A stretch of DNA of 52,493 nucleotides, taken from NCBI GenBank assembly GCA_035547055.1, contig DASZVN010000045.1, positions 1-52,493 of the forward strand, given 5' to 3'. The position numbers were made by a program, and so were the translations under genes. Of this stretch, positions 25,335 to 32,847 are shown piece after piece (within the stretch, counting starts at the first letter, position 1; each line of letters opens with the position of its first letter). The stretch is from DASZVN01 sp035547055. Its GTDB lineage: Bacteria; Pseudomonadota; Alphaproteobacteria; Rhizobiales; Methylopilaceae. Under the pieces are notes generated by a model. The model was given only the letters and a program-made list of their open reading frames with translations, ran no database searches and had not been told where the DNA came from.

Positions 25335-26639
25335 ATGCGCAGCGAAACCATCGCCATCCACGGCGGCTTCACCGACGATCCGGCGACCAAGGCGGTCGCG
25401 GTGCCGATCTACCAGACCGCGTCCTACGCGTTCGACTCGGCCGAGCACGGCGCCGCCCTGTTCAACCTCGAGGCCGAAGGCTTCCGCTACAGCCGCATCT
25501 CCAACCCGACGGTCGCCGTTCTGGAAACCCGCGTCGCCGCGCTCGAGGGCGGCGTCGCCGCGCTCGCGGTCGCGAGCGGCCAGGCGGCGCTGCACTACGC
25601 GATCGAGACGCTCGCCGACCACGGCGGCAACATCGTCTCGGTGCCGCAGCTCTACGGCACCACCTACACGCTGTTCGCCCACGTGCTGCCGCGCCAGGGC
25701 ATCCAGGTGCGCTTCGCCGAAAGCGACAGCCCGGCCGCGATCGAGGCCCTGATCGACGACGACACCCGCGCCGTCTTCTGCGAGAGCGTCGGCAACCCTG
25801 CCGGCAACATCTGCGACATCGGCGGGCTGGCCGAGGCGGCGCACCGCCACGGCGTGCCGCTCGTCGTCGACAACACCGTCGCGACCCCGATCCTGCTCCG
25901 CCCGATCGAGCACGGCGCCGACGTCGTGATCCAGTCGCTGACCAAGTTCATGGGCGGCCACGGCACCACGCTCGGCGGTGCGCTGATCGACGGCGGCCGC
26001 TTCCCCTGGGCCGAGCACGCCCGGCGCTTCCCGCAGTTCTCGACGCCGGACGCGTCCTATCACGGCCTCGTCTACACCGACCATTTCGGCGCCTCGGCCT
26101 ATGCCGCGCGGGCGCGCAGCGTCTGGCAGCGCACCACCGGGGCGGTGCTCGCGCCGATGAGCGCCTTCCTGCTGCTCCAGGGCATCGAGACGGTGGCGCT
26201 CCGGGTCGAGCGCCATGTCGAGAACGGTCGTCGCGTCGCGGAATTCCTCCGCGCCGACCCGCGCATCGCCTGGGTCGCCTATCCCGGCTTCGCCGACAGT
26301 CCCTATTTCGCGCTGGCCGAAAAATATCTCGGCGGCCGCGCGCCGTCGCTCTTCACCTTCGGCGTCGCGGGCGGCTTCGAGGCCGGCCAGCGCTTCTACG
26401 ACGCGCTGAAGCTGGTGAAGCGGCTCGTGAACATCGGCGACGCCAAGTCGCTCGCCTGCCACCCCGCCTCGACCACCCACCGCCAGATGTCCGCGGCCGA
26501 GCAGCGCGCGGCGGGCGTCAAGCCCGAGACCATCCGCATCAGCGTCGGCATCGAGCACGTCGCCGACATCATCGCCGACCTCGATCAGGCGCTGGCCGCT
26601 GCGGCGGCCGGGCCGGCGCTGGCCTCGGCCGCCGAATAG
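25335..26639 (+). CDS. metY: O-acetyl/O-succinylhomoserine sulfhydrylase (MetY type)
   Basis: A 434-residue Cys/Met metabolism PLP enzyme that makes homocysteine from an activated homoserine and sulfide. The Schiff-base lysine is K204 in SLTKFMGGHGTTLGG. The N-terminal block is 'AVAVPIYQTASYAF' and the conserved substrate loop reads FRYSRISNPTV. The C-terminal 'IGDAKSLACHPASTTHRQMS' is typical of the MetY branch rather than MetB or MetC. GGTGAG precedes the ATG. A 23-nt gap to the MetA-like gene implies an operon: MetA-like activates homoserine and MetY sulfhydrylates it. Confidence 0.93.
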   Translation: MRSETIAIHGGFTDDPATKAVAVPIYQTASYAFDSAEHGAALFNLEAEGFRYSRISNPTVAVLETRVAALEGGVAALAVASGQAALHYAIETLADHGGNIVSVPQLYGTTYTLFAHVLPRQGIQVRFAESDSPAAIEALIDDDTRAVFCESVGNPAGNICDIGGLAEAAHRHGVPLVVDNTVATPILLRPIEHGADVVIQSLTKFMGGHGTTLGGALIDGGRFPWAEHARRFPQFSTPDASYHGLVYTDHFGASAYAARARSVWQRTTGAVLAPMSAFLLLQGIETVALRVERHVENGRRVAEFLRADPRIAWVAYPGFADSPYFALAEKYLGGRAPSLFTFGVAGGFEAGQRFYDALKLVKRLVNIGDAKSLACHPASTTHRQMSAAEQRAAGVKPETIRISVGIEHVADIIADLDQALAAAAAGPALASAAE

Positions 26640-26662
26640 GCCGGGGCATCGGGAGGGCGCCC

Positions 26663-27664
26663 ATGTCCTTCATGCTGGTCGAGCGGCGCGACCCCGAGCG
26701 GACGGACGCGCGGCCGCCGGTTCGCGAGCGCCGCGTCGCCGAACCCGGCCCGCGCTCGGCCTGCCTCGACATCGGCCTCCTCAACAACATGCCCGACGCC
26801 GCGCTCCAGGCGGCCGAGCGGCAGTTCATGTCGCTCCTCGCGATTGCCGCGGGCAGCCGGCCGGTGCGCCTGCATTTCTATTCGCTCGCCGCGATTCCGC
26901 GCGGCCCGGAGGCCGAGGCCCACATCGCCCGGCTCTATGCCGACATCGCCGGCCTGCCGGCGCGCGACCTCGACGGCCTGTTCGTCACCGGCAGCGAGCC
27001 GCGCGCGCCGAAGCTCGACGCCGAGCCGTACTGGCCGGCGCTGACGCGGGTGATCGAGTGGGCCGCCGACCATACCGGCTCGACGGTCTGGTCGTGCCTC
27101 GCCGCCCATGCCGCGGTGCTCCATTTCGACGGCATCGAGCGGCAGCCCCTTCCGCAAAAATGCTTCGGCGTGTTCGAGAGCGTCCGCGCCGGCGCCGACC
27201 TCATCCTCGCCGGCGCGCCCGAGCGGCCGCGCATCCCCCACTCGCGCCACAACGGCCTCGACGCGGCCGAGCTCGTGGCCCGCGGCTACCGCGTCGTGAC
27301 CCGCGCCGCCGGCGCCGGGGTCGACATCTTCACCCGGCAGGAGAAGAGCCGCTTCGTCTTCTTCCAGGGTCATCCGGAATACGACGCGACCTCGCTCGCG
27401 CGGGAATATCGCCGCGACGTCGGGCGCTATCTCCGCGGCGAGCGCGACGCCCTGCCGCCGTTGCCGGCCGGCTATTTCCCGCCCGAGACGGAGGCCGCGA
27501 TGGCGGCGTTCGCCGCGCATGCGGCGCGGCATCGCGACCCGGCGCTGCTGGCGGCCTTCCCCGACGATGCGCCCGCGCCCGAGGCAAGCTGGCGGACGAC
27601 CGCGGTGCCGCTGTTCCGCAACTGGCTCGCCGGCATCGCCATCGCCAAGGCAGGGACGCGATGA
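26663..27664 (+). CDS. Homoserine O-acyltransferase, MetA/HTS family
   Basis: A 333-residue class I glutamine amidotransferase-like acyltransferase that transfers succinyl or acetyl to homoserine. Family landmarks are LLNNMPDAALQAAERQFM (the N-x-M-P motif), the nucleophile C145 in VWSCLAAHAAVLHF, and the H237/E239 pair in FFQGHPEYD, matching the Cys-His-Glu triad of MetA. The A-H in place of W-G-x-Q around the nucleophile is a divergence from the E. coli enzyme. Acyl specificity is not decided by what is visible. GGGAGGG before the ATG supports the start. Second gene of the metY operon. Confidence 0.87.
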   Translation: MSFMLVERRDPERTDARPPVRERRVAEPGPRSACLDIGLLNNMPDAALQAAERQFMSLLAIAAGSRPVRLHFYSLAAIPRGPEAEAHIARLYADIAGLPARDLDGLFVTGSEPRAPKLDAEPYWPALTRVIEWAADHTGSTVWSCLAAHAAVLHFDGIERQPLPQKCFGVFESVRAGADLILAGAPERPRIPHSRHNGLDAAELVARGYRVVTRAAGAGVDIFTRQEKSRFVFFQGHPEYDATSLAREYRRDVGRYLRGERDALPPLPAGYFPPETEAAMAAFAAHAARHRDPALLAAFPDDAPAPEASWRTTAVPLFRNWLAGIAIAKAGTR

Positions 27665-27673
27665 ACCGCGGCC

Positions 27674-27738
27674 CCGTGGGGTGGGGACGCGTCGCGTGCC
27701 CACGAGGTGGGCATCGGCAGGCCGATGCCCACCCTACG
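27674..27738. repeat. Type C palindromic repeat, copy 2
   Basis: CCGTGGGGTGGGG...CGTGCCCACGAGGTGGGC, then ATCGGCAGGCCGATGCCCACCCTACGG. The strong 3' stem GGTGGGCATCGGC-AG-GCCGATGCCCACC is near-perfect. It fills the convergent gap between the MetA-like gene and the esterase gene and may serve as a terminator. Confidence 0.88.
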
Positions 27739-27741
27739 GCA

Positions 27742-28668
27742 TCACCCCAACGCGCGCCGGATCGCCGCGCCGAGGTCGCGCCAAGCCTCCCGCGCATGCG
27801 GGATCGCGGCGCCGAGGCCGAGGAAGTGGTGGATCATGCCGGGGTAGGGCTGGCGCACGACCGACACGCCGGCGGCAGCCAGGGCGTCGGCATAGGCCTC
27901 GCCCTCGTCGCGCATCGGATCGTGGCCGGCGGTGACGACGATGGCCGGCGGCAGGTTGCCGAGATCGGCGGCCCGCAGCGGCGACAGGCGCGGGTCGGCG
28001 AGATCGGTGCCCGGCGGGCAGCAATCGGCGAGGTCGCGCGCGACGGTCTCGCGATCGAGGAAATAGCCCCGCGCGAATTCGCGGCGCGACGCGGTCTCGC
28101 GGCTCTGGTCGAGCACCGGATAGAGCAGCACCTGGAGCGCGAGGCGCGGTCCCCCACCGTCGCGGGCAGCGAGCGCCACCGCGGCGGCGAGCCCGCCGCC
28201 GACGGAGTCGCCGGCAACGCCGACGCGATGCGGGTCGAGGCCGAGCCGGGCCGCATGCTCCGCGACCCGGCGCAGGGCGGTGGCGCAGTCCTCGAACGCC
28301 GCGGGAAACCGGTGTTCCGGCGCCAGGCGGTAGCCGACTGCGACGACGGCGCACCCCGCCTCCGCGGCGAGCGTCCGCACCATGGCGTCGTGCGTCTCCA
28401 GGCTGCCGGCAACCAAGCCGCCGCCATGAAAGAACACGAGGGCCGGCAAGGTGCCGACGGCTGCTGGCCGGTAGAGGCGGAGCGGCAGCGTCCCGCCGGG
28501 CCCCGGCATGGCGACGTCCTCGACTTGGGCGATGGCGGGCGCCCTGCCCGACAGCCGCATCAGGTTGGCGAAGGCCTGCCGCCGCTGCGCCAGCGTCGGC
28601 TCCGCCCCACCGCCCGCGGCCGCGCCGAGCATGTCGAGCAAGCGCTTCGCGTGCGGATCGAGGATCAT
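27742..28668 (-). CDS. Alpha/beta hydrolase, HSL-type esterase
   Basis: A 308-residue carboxylesterase of the hormone-sensitive-lipase family. It has the oxyanion motif HGGG (VFFHGGGLVAGS), the nucleophile elbow GDSVGG (HRVGVAGDSVGGGLA), the acid in TAGHDPMRDEG and the catalytic His in GMIHHFLGL. All triad elements are present. A helical cap region covers the first 60 residues. ATG 28668 (MILDPHAKRLLDML) is the family start, with GGGAGG about 14 nt upstream. Natural substrate (short acyl esters or lactones) is unknown. Confidence 0.93.
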   Translation of the reverse strand: MILDPHAKRLLDMLGAAAGGGAEPTLAQRRQAFANLMRLSGRAPAIAQVEDVAMPGPGGTLPLRLYRPAAVGTLPALVFFHGGGLVAGSLETHDAMVRTLAAEAGCAVVAVGYRLAPEHRFPAAFEDCATALRRVAEHAARLGLDPHRVGVAGDSVGGGLAAAVALAARDGGGPRLALQVLLYPVLDQSRETASRREFARGYFLDRETVARDLADCCPPGTDLADPRLSPLRAADLGNLPPAIVVTAGHDPMRDEGEAYADALAAAGVSVVRQPYPGMIHHFLGLGAAIPHAREAWRDLGAAIRRALG

Positions 28669-28701
28669 GGCAACCGCGGCGCCTCCCGTCAGCCCTGCAG
28701 C

Positions 28702-28724
28702 GTGGGCATGCGCTGCATGCCCAC
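28702..28724. repeat. Type C minimal hairpin
   Basis: GTGGGCATGC-GCT-GCATGCCCAC is a perfect 10-bp stem with a 3-nt loop in the divergent gap between the esterase and ilvE-like genes. It appears to be a minimal form of the type C repeat and could also influence the leader of the aminotransferase message. Confidence 0.75.
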
Positions 28725-28774
28725 CCGACGCGCCGACGACTCGCCTCTTCTGCCTCCGGCCCCGTGAGGAAACC

Positions 28775-29692
28775 ATGAAGCCCGAAACCTTCGCCAAGCG
28801 CCCCGCCGACCAGCCCGCCGCGCCGGCCGTCCGCACCTCGGCGCCGATCTCCGAGACCTGGACCTTCTTCGAGGGCGACTGGCACGAGGGCAACGTCGCA
28901 ATCATGGGGCCGCGCACCCACGCGGCCTGGCTCGGCTCGGCGGTGTTCGACGGCGCCCGCGCCTTCGAGGGGGTGACGCCCGACCTCGACCTCCACTGCG
29001 CCCGGGTCAACGCCTCGGCCGCCCACATGGACATGACGCCGCCGCTCACGATCGAGGCCTGGGTCGGTCTCGCCCGCGAGGGTCTCGCCCGCTTCGCGCC
29101 CGATGCGGAGCTCTACATCCGCCCGATGGTGTGGGTCGACAGCGGCATCGGCGGCGGGGTGCGCTACGAGCCGGACGCGGTGCAGTGGTGCCTCAGCCTC
29201 TACGAGGCGCCGCTGCCGAAGCCCGCGGGCGTCTCGGTCACGCTGTCGCCCTACCGGCGGCCGACCGCCGAGAGCGCCCCGGTCGCGGCCAAGGCCGCCT
29301 GCCTCTACCCCAACAATTCGCGCGGGCTGATCGAGGCCCATCGCCGCGGCTTCGACAACTGCCTCCTGCGCGACGCGCTCGGCAACGTCGCCGAGCTCGG
29401 CAACGCCAACGTGTTCATGGCGAAGGACGGCGTGGTGTTCACCCCCGCCGCCAACGGCACCTTCCTCTCCGGCATCACCCGCCGCCGCGTGATCGGCCTC
29501 CTGCGCGGCGCCGGGGTCGAGGTGGTCGAGGCGACGCTGACCTATGCCGATTTCGAGACGGCGGACGAGATCTTCTCGACCGGCAACTATTCCAAGGTCG
29601 CCCCGATCACCCGCATCGACGACCGCACGCTGCCGATCGGCCCGATCGGCCAGAAGGCTCGCCGCCTCTACTGGGACTTCGCCCACGGGTAA
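28775..29692 (+). CDS. Branched-chain amino acid aminotransferase-like (class IV PLP)
   Basis: A 305-residue fold-type IV aminotransferase. The PLP lysine is K173 in VAAKAACLYPNNS, the substrate-strand 'AELGNANVFMAKDGVVFTP' is conserved, and the phosphate-binding turn 'TFLSGITRRRVI' follows. It interconverts Val, Leu or Ile and their 2-oxoacids; D-amino acid or 4-amino-4-deoxychorismate lyase relatives are less likely given the length and motifs. GTGAGGA sits 5-11 nt before the ATG. It is convergent with the ThDP enzyme gene, with a type A repeat between. Confidence 0.88.
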   Translation: MKPETFAKRPADQPAAPAVRTSAPISETWTFFEGDWHEGNVAIMGPRTHAAWLGSAVFDGARAFEGVTPDLDLHCARVNASAAHMDMTPPLTIEAWVGLAREGLARFAPDAELYIRPMVWVDSGIGGGVRYEPDAVQWCLSLYEAPLPKPAGVSVTLSPYRRPTAESAPVAAKAACLYPNNSRGLIEAHRRGFDNCLLRDALGNVAELGNANVFMAKDGVVFTPAANGTFLSGITRRRVIGLLRGAGVEVVEATLTYADFETADEIFSTGNYSKVAPITRIDDRTLPIGPIGQKARRLYWDFAHG

Positions 29693-29699
29693 GGTGCGG

Positions 29700-29792
29700 C
29701 CGTCATTGCGAGGAGCGCAGCAACGAAGCAATCCAGGGGTCACGGCGCCGAGCTCGCCGCCCTGGATTGCTTCGCTTCGCTCGCAATGACGG
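29700..29792. repeat. Type A palindromic repeat, copy 2
   Basis: CCGTCATTGCGAGGAGCGC...GAAGCAATCCAGG, then CCTGGATTGCTTCG...CTCGCAATGACGG. A 93-bp imperfect palindrome in the convergent gap between the aminotransferase and ThDP-enzyme genes. Same ends as the copies at 7132 and 32726. Confidence 0.9.
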
Positions 29793-29798
29793 TGATGT

Positions 29799-31478
29799 TC
29801 AGCCCTGCTTCAGCGCCTTGTCGCGGATGACGGAGAGCGTCGTCACCGGGGTGATGGCCTCGGGCGAAATCTTCAGGTGCAGGATCGCCGGCTGGCCGGA
29901 CGCCGACGCCGCGCGGAAGGCGTCGGCGAAATCCGCCGTCGCCCCGACCGTCGCGCCGAAGCCGCCGAAGGCGCGGGCATAGGCGGCGAAGTCCGGGTTG
30001 GTGAGGTCGGTCGCGCTGATCCGGCCGGGGAACTCGCGCTCCTGGTGCATGCGGATGGTGCCGTAGATGCCGTTATCCGCGACCATGGCGATGAGCGGCA
30101 GATGGTGGTGCACCGCGGTCGCGAACTCCTGCCCGTTCATCAGGAAGTCGCCGTCGCCCGAGACGGAGACCACCGTGCGCCCGGGGTACATCCGCTTCAT
30201 CGCGACCGCCGCCGGCAGGCCGTAGCCCATCGAGCCCGAGGTCGAGGCGAACTGGGCGTTGAAGCGCCTGACCCGGTAGAAGCGGTGGATGAAGGCGGCG
30301 AAATTGCCGGCGCCGTTGCAGAGGATGGCGTCGGCCGGAAGGTTGTCCCGGAGCCACACCATGACCTCGCCGAGATTGACGGCGCCGGGCTGCGCCGTCG
30401 CCTGGTCGGTCCAGGCGCGATACTCGGCATGGGCGGCCTCCGTCTCGCCGCGCCAGGGGATCGACGCCGGCGGCGCGAGCGCGTCGAGCGCCGCCACGAA
30501 GCGCACCGGCGAGGCCTGGATCGCGAGCGTCGGCGCGTAGACCCGGCCGAGCTCCTCGGCGCCGGGGTAGACGTGGACGAGCTTCGTCGCCGGGCCCGGA
30601 ATGTCGAAGAGCGTGTAGGCCTGGGAAGCGATGTCGGCGAGGCGGGTGCCGATCGCGAGCACGAGGTCGGCCGCCTTGATGCGGGCGACCAGCTTCGGGT
30701 TCGGGCCGAGGCCGATGTCGCCGGCGTAGCTCGCGTGGAGCGCGTCGAACAGGTGGGCGCGGCGGTAGGTGGTCGCGACCGGCAGCGCGAAGCGCTCGGC
30801 GAAACGCTGCACCCCGTGCCACGCCGCCGCGTCCCAGCGGCTGCCGCCGAGGATCACGATCGGCCGCTTCGCCGCGCGAAGCAGCGCCTCGAGCCGCGCC
30901 ATCTCCTCCGCGCCCGGAGAAGCCTCCACCGGCGCGAAAGCCGGCGCGAGCCCGGCGGACGCCCGGCTGTCGAGCACGTCCTTCGGCAGCGCCACCACCA
31001 CCGGCCCGGGGCGGCCCGAGGTTGCGGCGTAAAAGGCGCGGGACACCAGCTCCGGCACCCGCTCGGGGTCGTCGATCTCGGTGACCCATTTCGCGATGCT
31101 GCCGAACACCGCGCGATAGTCCATCTCCTGGAACGCCTCGCGCTCGCGGGCATCGCGGTCGACCTGGCCGACGAACAGGATCATCGGCGTCGAATCCTGC
31201 TGGGCGATGTGGAGGCCGATCATGGCGTTGCTCGCGCCCGGCCCGCGGGTGACGAAGCAGACGCCGGGCCGTCCGGTCGCCTTGCCCGCCGCCTCGGCCA
31301 TCATCGCGGCGCCGCCCTCCTGGCGGCAGGTGGTGACCTGGATCGGCACGTCGCGCAGCGCGTCCAGCACCGGCAGGAAGCTCTCGCCGGGCACGCAGAA
31401 CGCGTGCTCGACCCCGTTCACGGCGAGCTGCTCGGCGAGGACCCGGGCGGCAGTACGTTCGGCCTTCGGCGCGTGCAT
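29799..31478 (-). CDS. Thiamine diphosphate-dependent enzyme, acetolactate synthase-like
   Basis: A 559-residue ThDP enzyme with the three POX/ALS domains. The catalytic Glu54 activating ThDP is in TTCRQEGGAAMMAEAAG. The middle FAD/NAD-like domain spans about residues 195-330, and the C-terminal ThDP/Mg site reads VSGDGDFLMNGQEFATAV, followed by ...VADNGIYG (G-D-G-x(n)-N). It resembles acetolactate synthase and benzoylformate/oxalyl decarboxylase-like carboligases; no small regulatory subunit is nearby, so a role in standard Ile/Val synthesis is doubtful. Start 31478 has GAAGGAT; an upstream ATG at 31505 is an alternative. It lies 26 nt after the GNAT gene, likely co-transcribed. Confidence 0.87.
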   Translation of the reverse strand: MHAPKAERTAARVLAEQLAVNGVEHAFCVPGESFLPVLDALRDVPIQVTTCRQEGGAAMMAEAAGKATGRPGVCFVTRGPGASNAMIGLHIAQQDSTPMILFVGQVDRDAREREAFQEMDYRAVFGSIAKWVTEIDDPERVPELVSRAFYAATSGRPGPVVVALPKDVLDSRASAGLAPAFAPVEASPGAEEMARLEALLRAAKRPIVILGGSRWDAAAWHGVQRFAERFALPVATTYRRAHLFDALHASYAGDIGLGPNPKLVARIKAADLVLAIGTRLADIASQAYTLFDIPGPATKLVHVYPGAEELGRVYAPTLAIQASPVRFVAALDALAPPASIPWRGETEAAHAEYRAWTDQATAQPGAVNLGEVMVWLRDNLPADAILCNGAGNFAAFIHRFYRVRRFNAQFASTSGSMGYGLPAAVAMKRMYPGRTVVSVSGDGDFLMNGQEFATAVHHHLPLIAMVADNGIYGTIRMHQEREFPGRISATDLTNPDFAAYARAFGGFGATVGATADFADAFRAASASGQPAILHLKISPEAITPVTTLSVIRDKALKQG

Positions 31479-31504
31479 CGGACAATCCTTCGGCGCGGGC
31501 AGCA

Positions 31505-32380
31505 TCACGGCCCGTAGAGGGCGAGCTCGGTGTCGGCGAGGTCGCCGAGGCGGGGCGGCACCGGGCCCCTGAAATATTTGCGCCGCCAATCGGCGACATG
31601 GAAGCCGGCGAGGCCGGCGACCGACCCGTCGGCGTCGAGGATCAGGAACGGCATGCCGCGCCAGGCGAGATGGCGGCCGAGCGGGCGGGCGAAGCGCACC
31701 AGCTCGGCGACGCTGCGGCAATAGAGGAGCTGCGCCGCCGGCAGCGGAATGCGGCCCCGCCGGACGCGGGCGCGGCGAAACACGAACGGGTGGTGCCCGT
31801 CCTCCGCTGCGACGACCACGCTGAGGCAGCCGAAGCCGGCATGACGGGCGAGGAGATGGCGCTCCGGGCAGGGCTCGATCGGCGCGTCGTCCGCGCCGAC
31901 GGTCTCGACCGCGCACGCCTCGTCCGCACGCGCGAGGAGCGGCAGCGCGACGAACTGGCCGGCGCTGTAGCGGACGAAGCCCTGGGCCTCGATGGTCGCC
32001 CAGGTGTGGCGGGCGGGGGAGACGTTGAGATAGGTCACCTCGCGGTGCTTGGCGGCGACGTTGAGGAGGAGCGGCGCGAAGGCGCGGTACGCCGGCTCGA
32101 CGTACCAGCTCGAGAGGTTGCAGCGCACCTGGCCGCGATCGTCGGCAGCGAACAGGACGAGGAGGGCGCCGACCGGCTCCTCGCCGTTCGCGAGGAGGTA
32201 GCCGTAGCGCGGCCGGCCCGGCGGCAGCGCGGCGCGGCGCTGGCGGTCGAGGCCCTCCTGCCAGTAGCGCTTCGCGCGGCCGGGAAAGCCGCGGAACAGG
32301 AGATCGGCCACCGCGGGAAGGTCGTCGTCGCCGATCGGGCGGCAGCGAATGCTTGCCTGCTGCTGAACCAGCGCCGCCAT
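31505..32380 (-). CDS. Atypical GNAT-fold acyltransferase
   Basis: A 291-residue protein. The first half looks like a GNAT domain: 'GDDDLPAVADLLFRGFPGR', a central strand pair 'PVGALLVLFAADDRGQVRCN', and 'YLNVSPARHTWATIEAQGFVRY'. The usual Q/R-x-x-G-x-G/A pyrophosphate loop is missing; the equivalent position reads VEPAYRAFAPLLLNVA. The second half (about residues 145-291) has another alpha/beta region, perhaps a degenerate second GNAT lobe. It is the first gene of the leftward unit, divergent from the ACP gene across 82 bp. An ACP-linked acyl donor is an attractive possibility but not shown. Confidence 0.7.
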   Translation of the reverse strand: MAALVQQQASIRCRPIGDDDLPAVADLLFRGFPGRAKRYWQEGLDRQRRAALPPGRPRYGYLLANGEEPVGALLVLFAADDRGQVRCNLSSWYVEPAYRAFAPLLLNVAAKHREVTYLNVSPARHTWATIEAQGFVRYSAGQFVALPLLARADEACAVETVGADDAPIEPCPERHLLARHAGFGCLSVVVAAEDGHHPFVFRRARVRRGRIPLPAAQLLYCRSVAELVRFARPLGRHLAWRGMPFLILDADGSVAGLAGFHVADWRRKYFRGPVPPRLGDLADTELALYGP

Positions 32381-32402
32381 TTACCATTCCGCCGCATCAA
32401 AC

Positions 32403-32452
32403 TTGTCTGGATTCAGGCTTTAATATAATTGTCCGAAAGAACAAAGAGGAGG
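32403..32452 (+). promoter_or_regulatory. Probable promoter and ribosome site of the ACP operon
   Basis: The 82-bp divergent gap is AT-rich. TTGTCT at 32403-32408 and TATAAT at 32424-32429 (15-bp spacer) look like a sigma-70-type promoter, and AGGAGG at 32447-32452 is a consensus ribosome site 10 nt before the ACP start codon. Such consensus elements are unusual against the very GC-rich background. The spacing is 2 bp shorter than ideal. Confidence 0.55.
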
Positions 32453-32462
32453 CAGCGAAATC

Positions 32463-32717
32463 ATGTCGGTTAGGTTAATCATCGAAGCGCAGATCCGGGA
32501 GATTGCCGCGGACAACGGCAAGACGCTGCCGCCGCTCCACGATGACCTGCCGCTGCTGGAATCGGGCCTCGATTCGCTCGGCTTCGCCATCCTGGTGGCG
32601 CGGCTCGAGGATGCGCTCGGCACCGACCCGTTCGCCGCGGCCGAGGAGGTCGCCTTCCCGGTGACGCTCGGCGATTTCATCCGCCTCTACGAGGTCGCCG
32701 CCCCCGTCGCGGCGTAA
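32463..32717 (+). CDS. Acyl carrier protein
   Basis: An 84-residue ACP-like protein. The 4'-phosphopantetheine attachment site is Ser38 in ESGLDSLGFAIL, following the usual acidic helix (HDDLPLLESG). Four helices are predictable. It is not the housekeeping AcpP (which has EELGADSLDTVE) and resembles specialised ACP/PCP domains with a hydrophobic residue after D-S-L. It is followed by an adenylating ligase and a FabG-like reductase, so it probably carries an acyl or amino-acyl intermediate between them. It starts after a perfect AGGAGG. Confidence 0.88.
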   Translation: MSVRLIIEAQIREIAADNGKTLPPLHDDLPLLESGLDSLGFAILVARLEDALGTDPFAAAEEVAFPVTLGDFIRLYEVAAPVAA

Positions 32718-32725
32718 GTCGCAGG

Positions 32726-32822
32726 CCGTCATTGCGAGCAAAGCGAAGCAATCCAGGACCTCCGGCGCCGGCATTCGTTGCTCCTGGATTGCTTCGTCGG
32801 CTTCGCCTCCTCGCAATGACGG
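32726..32822. repeat. Type A palindromic repeat, copy 3
   Basis: CCGTCATTGCGAGCAAAGCG, GAAGCAATCCAGG / CCTGGATTGCTTC and TCCTCGCAATGACGG form a 97-bp imperfect palindrome inside the ACP operon, between the ACP stop and the ligase start. It may reduce or process the downstream message, which would give the ACP higher expression than the enzymes. Confidence 0.9.
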
Positions 32823-32847
32823 CGGCAGGCGAGCGAGAGAGGCTACC

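Noticed and set aside
29799..31478. Calling the ThDP enzyme ilvB (acetohydroxyacid synthase large subunit)
   Set aside because: No ilvN or ilvC lies nearby and the context is an ACP/GNAT cluster; motifs fit several ThDP families, so only a family-level name is justified.
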